Assembly: GCA_001579985.1 (NCBI GenBank)
Contig: LRSR01001513.1
Span: forward strand, 1-27,769
DNA from: Hypsibius dujardini
Taxonomy: Eukaryota > Tardigrada > Eutardigrada > Parachela > Hypsibiidae
Reading direction: 5' to 3'
DNA length: 27,769 nucleotides
Shown here piece after piece: positions 19,505 through 27,769 of this stretch. The position numbers were made by a program, and so were the translations under genes. The notes below the pieces were generated by a model. It was not told where the DNA came from and searched no databases. It was given only the letters and a program-made list of their open reading frames with translations. Each line of letters starts with the position of its first letter. Within the stretch, counting starts at the first letter, position 1.

Positions 19505-19740
19505 GTAAGTATTTTCGTTCGGTGTATTTAGTAGCTCAACTTAAAGTTTAATTTTAGTCCAAATCAGTTGAATCATTTGTTTTCAATTTTTTCCATTTAA
19601 TTTTTTAGTTTAGTATTTAATTAGTTTAGTATTTTTAGCAAAAATATAAAAAACATTTAACCCCAGTAAATTAGTCAATAAAATGTTTAATTCAGCTCTA
19701 GTTTGCTTATCTTTTTTAGTTTAGTTTTGCCATCCCTAGC
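19505..19740. repeat. TTTAGTTTAG-rich repeat ending in GCCATCCCTAG
   Basis: AT-rich, with iterated TTAGTTTAGTATTT words. The reverse complement of its right edge reads CTAGGGATGGCAAAACTAAA, which resembles the end of a hAT-type miniature element. The left end is not identified. Confidence 0.35.
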
Positions 19741-19777
19741 TAAGCGTCGGATTTTAAGTGGAGACAAGAAACTTAAC

Positions 19778-20075
19778 ATGCCAACCAGAAAGCGGCTCAA
19801 ACTTGGTCCGGCACTCATTGTAGCCGTTTGTGCACCCCACACACTGCTCCGTAGTGATGTGAAACGGACTATGTGGCAGTATACACTGAAGCCTGTAATG
19901 CTGGAGTAGTTCACAATCAAGGAGGGGACAATTCAACCAGGGTACCATAGGTACGCGCCGTCCAGGGACAGACGGAAAAGATGTCATTGTTACTATAGCA
20001 CTCTCTCCGCGATCCACCAACACCACCAGGCCCCTGATGATGAGATCGGAGAGAAGTGCAAGCACGGCAATGATG
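19778..20075 (-). CDS. Possible orphan coding exon (membrane segment plus Cys-rich part)
   Basis: On the minus strand, a GC-richer open stretch begins after GCTTTTTTATAG (acceptor at 20076-20077) and can end at a GTTAAG donor (19776-19777). In the open frame it encodes IIAVLALLSDLIIRGLVVLV, which could span a membrane, then a region with WLNCPLLDCELL, ITTEQCVGC and NGYNEC. There is no ATG before the hydrophobic part and I cannot find partner exons. It could be an internal exon, a gene remnant or chance. Confidence 0.3.
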
Positions 20076-20139
20076 CTATAAAAAAGCAAGAGTATGGCGG
20101 TGTGAGTGTGGCCAACACACACCGGCGGCAAGGTCAAGG

Positions 20140-21034
20140 TGAGCTGAGACCTTTATACTAAGCCCCCCATGGTTGGATGTGTAAGGTGATAACTTCATCA
20201 GCTCTCGCGGGGGGGGGGGGTGATCGGTTTATTGTCCGTTAAATACAAGAGTAGCCGTGGTGTGATTGTCTCTGTAATTGTTTGACTTTTTTGTGAGTGT
20301 GTGTGTGTGAATCAAGTGGCCGCGAACGCGATCGGTTTACACGGGGCTCTGTGAGAGGAGGAGGAGAAAGAGAGAGAAAGAGGTAACTGAATGATATCAA
20401 TGGGTATCAAAAAATGGTATCAGCGGGCAAGCGAAATGTTGAGCCGTGCGTGTCAAAACCACGGCCTCTGATTGGTCTATTCGCATGTTTCGATTGTTGA
20501 GAGACTGGTTGCCTTACAGCTTATTTTTGAGACCAAGTTTTACCAACTCCCACTTCCCTAAAGTCGAAAAACAACAGAAACTTAAAACGACAAATGCTCG
20601 ATATTTTGTTCCCTATGCGAAAATAAAAACAATTCGTCAATCTAACAAAACTTTCTTAATACATTTTGTTGATTGATGGCAGAGGTTGACGACCGCACTC
20701 TCGCTACTGTCCTTGTATTGTCGGCTGATCATAATGATGATGAGGGTCAGTGAAGACGGAGTGTGCAACAGGGTCCACCGGACTCTCCGGAGTATTGCGG
20801 GCACACGAATGTCCGGGAGGAGCTTAATTTCAATACATGGCTCATGAAAATTGAGCGCTAATTGAACTCTCTTGTGGTGGAATTATTAGGAATTCCCAGG
20901 GAGCTCCATTGGGCAATGACCGGCTAACGATCCGAGCGCAAAAACCGATAAAGTATCCACATTACCTTACCACACTAAGCAAATGTCCTTTTTAATGAAC
21001 TCATTTTTTTACTGAACCAAGATGAATATGACAG
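20140..21034. other. Intergenic, no supported gene
   Basis: Contains a poly-G run (about 20210-20220), a short GT run (about 20293-20308), a purine-rich GGAG/AGAG stretch (20354-20382) and a moderately GC-rich part (20690-20960) with no convincing frame. Confidence 0.45.
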
Positions 21035-21044
21035 TGTTGCTTTT

Positions 21045-21884
21045 TGGCCTACATGAAAACTACGAGAACAAAAACGAAAAAACGAAACCGGGAAAGTTAC
21101 GAAAATTTAACGAAAAGTTAAAACACGGTAAAACTAAAAGTTACAAAGTACGGAAAACTACAAAAACTGAAATGACTACAAACGAAAAAAGCATAGAAAT
21201 TATAACATTTATTATACTGCACCCATATGTTCGTATGTGGGGGTATGTACAGTGTGTATGCCTTTCTGTAAGGCCAGGGAAGGACACCGCTCTGCCCATG
21301 CCTTCCTTTTTGCTGTTCTACACTTTCAGACCCACACAGCAACTCAGTTTCATCCCAAATCGGTTAGAGCAAGTGAAAGTAATGACACAAGAGGGCAAAG
21401 AAAGGAAGATCGATGTCAAAAGCGCGCAATGTTTCAGGGAAGACACGCTGTTACTAACCAGTTTACGTTTGGCGCGCATTTTTAAGGAAGAAAATATTTA
21501 GCATTTGCCAGTAAGGCAGGTCACATTTCCCTTCCCCAAAAAGGCTGATACTTTTAACATTCAAAACAAAGCATTCCTAATTAACTAAGTGTTCCGCTTG
21601 CGAAGTCAGGATTTTTCTCACCTATAGTAAATGAAAATGACGGAGCTGCCTAGATAAGTTTATTTCGAATACCCAACAGGAGATCGAGCTTTTCACGTGG
21701 AACGATACGACGATGTTGTTAACTAACTAGCTGAATATACAGTAAACGAGTCAAAATATATTTTTCTAATATAGTTTGAAATTTTAGTTTTTTCGAGTTT
21801 CGTAGTTTTCTTCCTTTTGAAGTTTTTAATGTTTCCGCGTTTTCACTTTTCGTTAAAATGGATTTTCGTAGTTTTCATGTAGGC
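21045..21884. mobile_element. MULE-like miniature element with perfect 19-bp ends
   Basis: GCCTACATGAAAACTACGA at 21047-21065 is exactly inverted at 21866-21884. Similarity of the arms continues inward for about 100 bp (CGAAAA, AACGAAAAGT, AAAACACGG versus AAAACGCGG, GAAAACTAC). TGTTGCTTTT flanks the element on both sides (21035-21044 and 21885-21894) as a 10-bp direct repeat. Long inverted ends with 9-10 bp target duplications are typical of Mutator-like elements. The 840-bp body encodes no transposase. Confidence 0.8.
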
Positions 21885-22664
21885 TGTTGCTTTTAAAACC
21901 AAAACTTATTCGATACGTTGGAGCTGCCTGAACGCAAACACTACCAATACAATTTTTATGGGCGTTCCAGAAGAGTTCGCCCATAAGCGAAGCCTTAAGC
22001 TATGGTTTAGAGCATTTCTTTTTACGGGCGACAGAGTTGCCGCGGCAAAGTTACGTTATAAATTTTTATACACAAATCGATAGCTCAGTTTTGGTCGATT
22101 TATTTGCTGAATTTTTAAACGTAAAGTGTTATTTGACAAAAACAATCATTCATTTCCCATTCGCGCAACTGACAACTGTTAAAAAAGACAGCCAAAGATG
22201 ACCATTTTCCCCCACAGATCGCCCAGGTTGCTGAATGTTGATAGATCACAGTACGATTTTGACTGAAAAAATCGCTAGATGGTGGTCATACATATAAATT
22301 GGCATTTAAGGTATCATTGCCTATAAACTTTGACGGATGTTTGGCTTGGAACGATTTTGATAGGGAGAATCCAGACTGTCACCGCTTTATATTTTATATT
22401 ACAATTACTATTATGATGATTTTTAAAATTAATTTTATAGGTCAGGATATGAACAATTTTTTCGGCAGAATTTTAATTAATAAAGTTTTTGGCAAAATAA
22501 TTTAATTTAAAGAATTTTGATATTATCCTTTTAAAAATCAATTTAAATTGTTTGGCACTAGCAGAATCTTTTTTAGATGTTAGGGGACAGAGCTATGCGC
22601 CATTTCTGGAATATTACTCGCAAGTTTCCGGTCGGGCTCGACGATGGCTTGTAATTCCGCCCAT

Positions 22665-22735
22665 TGACGTCCAAAATATATTCTGCTGATGCCAATCGAT
22701 TTCAAATTGAATTTCAAGAAGGGATTAATTTGTTT
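22665..22735 (+). mobile_element. Foldback family fragment
   Basis: Matches part of the right arm of the copy at 15751-16250: a CGCCC-TGAC-TC-AAAATAT stretch, then GCTGATGCCAATCGATTTCA and AATTGAATTTCAA, about 70 bp. Confidence 0.5.
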
Positions 22736-23442
22736 TAGGCTAGGCCGGAGTGTTGCCACTTCGTAATGTTTTGCATGCCCGACGGACAGGGAGCGGTAAG
22801 CCTAATATAATATGTCAATAATGGCGGTAGGTCTTAACCAAACCCTGGCGAGTCAGACAATACGCGCCTACTCAAGTGGAGCGAAGCAGCAACAAAACGC
22901 TACCTATCGATCGATCGATAGATAGCCTACATAAACATGCATGGTCAGCATCTCATGTTTAACTGCGCCATCTGTTAACACGGGAGTAATGGCGAGAAAG
23001 TATCCATCCCCACCCTGAAAAATGCAAATACAGGTATTTAAAGTGCAGTCCTCTACAGATTGTCCAGGCAAGGGTATCGCACTATTACCAGTCACCACAA
23101 ACAACTCGCACGTGTTTGGGTGTTGTCTAGATTCTTTATATTGTTCTGGCTCCTGTCAGAAGAGAGGTTTGTCGCACGTATCGGTACGAGGAGCCGGGTT
23201 GCCTGTAAATAGCTGTCTCTTTTTTTGTTATTGTATTTTGGATATACTGTTTCTGAAGCAAAGAGTAGCTGTTTCGTGGGACCTGCCTGCCTATGGAAGA
23301 AAATCAAATTTTCTTTTCCATCTCAAATTCAATTTGAAATTTATTGGGAACGGTAAAATATTTTTGGAAATAAGGGTGCGGGACCGTGTGCCGTTTTTGA
23401 AGGGGAGTGGAGTTTCTAAGTGTGCCTTTTACATGGAGATGG

Positions 23443-23515
23443 ACAATAGCTCCGCTCATTGCGTGCCAAAAACATTTGACTGATAGTGCTAATCAATTCC
23501 CAATTGAATTCTGAA
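23443..23515 (+). mobile_element. Foldback family fragment
   Basis: GACAATAGCTCCGCTCATTG through ACATTTGACTGATAGTGCTAATC to CCCAATTGAATT follows the central and right-arm order of the copy at 15751-16250. Upstream similarity (CAAATTCAATTTGAAATTTATTGGG, about 23320-23345) may be the opposite arm. Confidence 0.45.
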
Positions 23516-24501
23516 TGAAACAGTGTTGCGAGATAGTTCTCTGCATTAACTAGGCAAAATCTGTTTATACCGGAATTATTACTGATTAATACATAACATG
23601 CACTAAGGACAGTAAAATGGCTGTCCGACTGGTCGGTTGCCTCAATAAAAATAAAGGTTCACCCAAAGTTCCTCGGCCGAAACCGTTTTCTGTTAAAACA
23701 CATAGATTAGGGGATCTTGTGACGGGAAAAATTCGTCCAGCGTTGTTCGAGTTACCGGTCCAGTGAACGGCGTTCAACTACAAACTTAAGGGCAATCTTT
23801 GTTATCCCCTAAAATATCATTCAAGTATCTGATCCCGCTGACAGGCAATAAAGTTATTAATATTCGTAATAATACTATGATATGATACTTAAGTATGTTG
23901 AGTTGGCAGGCAATTTTTTTGCCGTGTCAGGCAACTATACACCTTTCAATTATTAACAGCTATCGAATCACTTAATTGGGAGACTAATTTTAGCTGTTTA
24001 AATCGATTTCGGACTTTTGTAAGCTCAAGAAAATACAACCGTTCAATCAACCAGTCATTCATTTCACCATGACAGATGTCTGGTTAGATTTTTGCGTACT
24101 GAACTTTCACTTTTCAATGAGGAGGTATAATTTGCAAGAGCTAACTCAAACGCTGAAACTGAATAAATAAGCTATAATACTGAACACCCAAACAGGTGCA
24201 AAAAATGATGAACAACAACCTCTCTAAACGAGTCTTAATGTTACATTTTTTTGTAACCTCTTCCGCTCCTCGCATGAGATCAAGGAGATAAGCGTCGGGG
24301 AAAAAATATCTAAAAGTCGAGTTCTGGCATACAAAAAAACAGACCGAATACTACGATGCATAAGAATCGAGACGTGAAGTAGAAAAGACAACAAACAGCT
24401 GTTGCCACCGCTGTCGCATTGCTAAAAAAACTTGATATGTCAGACGCTATAAAAAAACAATGACACATGCAGATGATGCAGCCGAGAAACGGCATGACTC
24501 A

Positions 24502-27500
24502 TCATCCTCGCCGTGGCAGCGTCAGCATCTTTCCCGCCGTTTTGATAACGTCCGCGCAGCCGCCGAAATTTGGCAATGAGTTGATGTATAAATTGAACAG
24601 GCAAAAGATGGAGGAAAAGGCGCACGTGAGGAAGATGAGCAGGTGAAAGCTCATCGAGCAGGACTTGAGGATAACCAGCTCTTCCAGGTAGCCCTCAGGG
24701 AAACTGAGGTCTTCGCGACCGATTTTCTTGACAAACCGCTGTTCGAGGTGGAGAAACGGAGAGACTTTTCGCTGCCAGTCGCGAAGGGTCGTGTAGATGC
24801 CCAGGGCAACCTGAAAAGTCAACAAAACTCGATCCAGTGCTAGTCAAAAAAATCTGTATTGATGAATAATTAGCACAGTTTCAGTAAGTAGTCAAATTTC
24901 ATCCCTATTTCGACGTATCTTACCAGGGAAAGACAAAAGGTAATGAGCGAACAGATGGTCATGAAATTGCAGAAACCCTTGATGAAACTAATCAGGCAGC
25001 TCTTGTGGCCGGACGCGCTGATCTTCCACGCAAGGACAGCGAAGAGGCCAGCGATCACGGCGAAGCAACCGACGAAGATGCCGGCTGACTCGATGCTCAG
25101 CAGGGCGGCGCTGGATTTGGGGTACTTGAGTTTAGCTGTCAGCAAGAAAAGAAGCCGAACAAAGAGATTAGTCATGGATCGTTTTTGTATGTGATTTTAC
25201 GTCGTTTTTGCTGTTTTATGATTAATGTCTGTAAACGGACATATGAAGAGATGATCGAGACCCCGCGCGAGAACAAAGACTAAGAAAACCGACCTAGTCT
25301 GTAATCGCAAAGTGTGGGGCAAGGTGCGTGCTTGATAAGTCGCAAAGTGCGAGGAGAAGTGACCCCGCCTGAATTTACTCTAGCTAAGCGTTTTCCGATT
25401 GTTATATGCGAATATTCATCGCTACACTTCACACCTAAAATATTAGACAAAATAGGTCCTTCATGATATTTACGTCAAATTTAATAAATTAGATTGTTTG
25501 CTTTAGCAAATCAGTATCATAATAAATGAAAATTCTAAATTATTAAAATGCTCTTATTTTATAGGAAATGACGGGCAAAACAAATACAATTATCTAGAAA
25601 ATACCGGCGTTTGGACATCTGAGTTTTGATAGTGCAACTCCTACTTATGAACATGTCAAACGACCCCTACCCGTAAAAAACCAACCAAGAACGCTTTCTA
25701 ACTTTTTGAGTTTTTATTTTTCGTTAGGAAAAAAGAGACATATAACATCGAGCGCGCCTTATTTTTTAGCAGGCGCTAAAATGGCCTAAGCTGACAAGAC
25801 AGTATTTTACTTAATCCATTAATGTTGAATCTCATCTAACTAAGCGTTTTTCGACTACATGTATTCCATGCGAAATTCATCATTCATTACTACCCTTCAC
25901 ACATAACATTTTCAACAAGAAGCCCTTCGTGACTTTCACGTGAAATCTGAATAGAATTGGATTAGATGGCTTAACAAATGAGTAACATAATACGTAGCTA
26001 AAATTTTCTTACAACAAATGACGGGCAAAACGAATGTGCAATTTATTTAAAAAAATTACGGCATTTGCCAGCAGTGATTACTCCTACACATACATATACA
26101 AGTCAAACGACCTTACTTTTGACTTCGAAAAAAACCGACTAAACCTTTTTTCCTTTCTAATTTTTCATTGGGACGAAAAATAGACAAATCATTTCAAACG
26201 CGCCCCACATCCCATCGAAGGGGGAAACGTCTCAATTCACAGCTGGGTTGGATGACTTTCGTGCGTTTTCAGGATTTGGGTGAAATATTTAATATTAATA
26301 AGACAGCTTATATTCGGCGAATACTTCTGACCAGCCAGGAACCACAAGCTTTGCGGCTTACAAAGGTAACGGTAGAACCTTCGACAGTTATATTTGTGCT
26401 TTTCTGTTGAGCTCAGAATAGAACCTTTGTTAGAGAACAATGATGGTGCACGCTACAGAAGTTGAGCGGCTAGGTTGCGACAGGTTCCCTCAAAATGGTA
26501 CTGAACAATCAGCAAGCTCGGTCTCTATTGTTTGAGCCCAATTGAAGACCGATTAAAAACCTTGTTCTCAAGCAAATTCAGACATCTGTTTTAAATATAA
26601 AACTTCATCCCAAGCTTAGTCGAAAATATTGCTCGATACATTTGCGCTTTTTTTGGCGCAGTAGAACATTGCTTAATACAATTTATCTTTATTATAACGT
26701 AATAATAATAAGAATAATTTATATATATATATATATATATTTAATAAAACGGAGAGTGACTGACCGGTACATAATCACCTATACACCGAGTGGCCTGTTA
26801 CCTTCATTTACCTTTATTAATTTATATGAAAAACTATAGCTAGTCTTCGATATAAATGTATATAATATATACGGTATACCTTTATTATGGAGCTCGATTA
26901 CACAAATTAGGTGGAGTGCTGGGAACGACCAGGAACGCACGCCAAAAATGTTTTTGTTTCTTCAGATGCTCTCTTTGTAAAAATATCTTGACTGCGACCA
27001 ATGTTTTAAATCATTGAAAATCAAACTTATTTTAATTCATCCCTTTTTCTCAACAAATTTAGGACAACAGCACAATAAGTAGTGTAGTTTGAACACTGGA
27101 TTAACAGACTAGGATGTCTCATTTTTGAAACTGGATTCTGAAGCGAAAAATGTAAATTTAATGAAAATCACACGTCAGTTTTCAAGTAACTATGACTATC
27201 ACACAAACAATGCGTAGGAAACAGTTTGAAAAGGAGTAAATGGAGTAGTCCAGAATACTGAAACTCAAAGAGCAATGGCAGGAGGTACAGTCCCCACTAA
27301 ATTACACCAATGTTTTTGATTTTTTGCAATTTGTTCGAAAAACTTACTAACAGCCTCCGTAATCAACGCACACAATCCCATCCCGATGTTCAACAGTCCC
27401 AGCGCAAAAATGCCCCGCAAACTCCGCACATCCGAGCGTTCCTTCTTCCGCTGCAGACTGCTCAACAGACGGATCACGCGACCTTGACCCTCCGCTACAT

Positions 27501-27543
27501 CACTAGCAGCTGTTCCGACACTCAACGACCTCTGACGACCCAT
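24502..27543 (-). CDS. Four-pass membrane protein C (238 aa, 3 exons)
   Basis: Spliced CDS on the minus strand: 27543-27348, 25135-24924, 24810-24502 (717 nt). Donors are GTAAGT and GTAAGA; acceptors are CTGACAG and TTTTCAG. Phases are 1 and 0, the same as the first and the TM3-TM4 introns of genes A and B. Residues 1-42 form a hydrophilic, basic N-terminus (LQRKKERSDVRSLR). Hydrophobic segments are about 43-62, 76-102, 112-142 and 187-215. TM2 contains AGIFVG (83-88), matching AGIWTG and AGILIG in the other two proteins, and TM1 has GLLNIGMGLCALITEA in the place of VLEVLLGMGIIALETG. It is clearly the same family but more diverged and lacks the intron after TM2. A (GA)n run directly precedes the ATG. 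Function unknown. The 2.2-kb first intron contains a tandem duplication. The next donor beyond the ATG supports this start. Confidence 0.82.
25371..26210. repeat. Diverged tandem duplication, unit about 400-455 bp
   Basis: Unit 1 (about 25371-25776) and unit 2 (about 25828-26210) share, in the same order, CTAAGCGTTTTCCGA, CACTTCACACCTAA, GTCCTTCATGAT, AAATGACGGGCAAAAC, GTCAAACGACC, AAAAACCAACC and GCGCGCC, with variants. Direct orientation, well diverged, non-coding. Confidence 0.75.
26719..26741. repeat. (TA)n microsatellite
   Basis: About 11 TA units in gene C intron 1. Confidence 0.9.
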
Positions 27544-27562
27544 CTCTCTCTCTCTCTCTCTC
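27544..27562 (-). repeat. (GA)n run abutting the gene C start codon
   Basis: The minus strand reads GAGAGAGAGAGAGAGAGAG directly before ATG at 27543. It would form the last 5' UTR bases and the initiation context, or a promoter-proximal GAGA element. Confidence 0.8.
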
Positions 27563-27769
27563 TTTTTCCCTCTCAAGTGGGGATTAGGGCGTCATGATCA
27601 AGATATGAAAAATAAATAAACCGAATAGAAGATGATAAACTATACCACCGAAAAGTGATAGGGATATGTTTAGGTATTAAAAAGATGTACGAGAAAAAAA
27701 TAGAACGCGAGAGAAAGAGATAATAAAAAAATAAAAATGAACAAGAGATGAAAGATAGAGATAGGGGGA
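27563..27769. other. Purine-rich upstream flank of gene C
   Basis: Plus strand rich in GA and AAAATAA words; presumably promoter or 5' UTR of gene C. No exon seen. Confidence 0.35.

Larger units (their letters stand above)
21895..24501. other. Repeat-rich intergenic region
   Basis: AT-rich with no supported gene. It holds two foldback fragments (about 22665-22735 and 23443-23515) and a short ATCG/ATAG palindromic run (22905-22926). Frames on either strand are short and without recognisable domains. The part near 24500 should include the 3' UTR of the third four-pass gene. Confidence 0.5.
25136..27347 (-). other. Intron 1 of gene C
   Basis: 2212-bp phase-1 AT-rich intron with a diverged tandem duplication (25371-26210) and a TA microsatellite (about 26719-26741). 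Frames inside it are short and unsupported. Confidence 0.75.

Noticed and set aside
21022-21501. Lys-rich plus-strand frame of 159 codons
   Set aside because: Its first third is the A-rich inverted arm of the MULE-like element and the rest is element body; no transposase motif.
22905-22926. ATCGATCGATCGATAGATAG palindromic run as a possible operator
   Set aside because: Simple tetranucleotide repeat with no nearby gene start.
23022-23483. Plus-strand frame of 153 codons
   Set aside because: No domain, and its 3' part overlaps foldback repeat sequence.
1-27769. tRNA, rRNA, CRISPR array, integrated virus or retroelement polymerase
   Set aside because: I found no tRNA-like cloverleaf, rRNA core, spaced direct repeat array, or reverse transcriptase or transposase motif on either strand by reading; a profile search could still find weak remnants.

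Overview
The window is nuclear DNA of an animal. Every protein gene is split by short GT-AG introns, coding exons are GC-richer islands in AT-rich DNA, and the flanks and introns are full of tetranucleotide tracts and non-autonomous transposon remnants. The families present (SLC29 nucleoside transporter, M14B metallocarboxypeptidase, four-pass membrane proteins) are metazoan in style. The dense CTGT/CAGG/GATT tracts make me lean towards a flatworm or another repeat-rich invertebrate, but I cannot place the species. The standard genetic code fits all exons. There are no prokaryotic operons, CRISPR arrays or recognisable rRNA or tRNA genes.

Layout. Two neighbouring minus-strand genes (255-2515 and 3679-5150) encode paralogous four-pass membrane proteins; both splice to exactly 219 residues. 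Divergent from them, the plus-strand gene at 6531-9727 encodes a complete 501-residue equilibrative nucleoside transporter (ENT/SLC29) in five exons. Convergent with it, the minus-strand gene at 10638-17983 encodes a complete 596-residue secreted zinc carboxypeptidase of the CPM/CPN/CPE type in eight exons. It has a signal peptide, catalytic domain, transthyretin-like domain, Thr/Ser-rich stalk and an unfamiliar tail. From 17984 to 24501 the DNA is mostly repeats, with one possible orphan exon (19778-20075). At 24502-27543 (minus) lies a third, more diverged four-pass paralog of 238 residues in three exons.

Reading frames. All exon joins were worked out by hand. Each keeps frame across consensus splice sites and rebuilds recognisable motifs, so the four larger models are strong and the third paralog is good.

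Repeats. I recognise a foldback family with hAT-like ends (best copy 18858-19504), a MULE-like element with perfect 19-bp inverted ends and a 10-bp flanking direct repeat (21045-21884), a weaker inverted-end element (about 16516-17228), two diverged tandem duplications, and an intronic hairpin of about 110 nt (8972-9083).

Biology. All genes encode membrane or secreted proteins, but nothing shows that they act together. The most interesting observations are the four-pass family with drifting intron positions, the strand bias of the intronic tetranucleotide tracts, and the long intronic hairpin.
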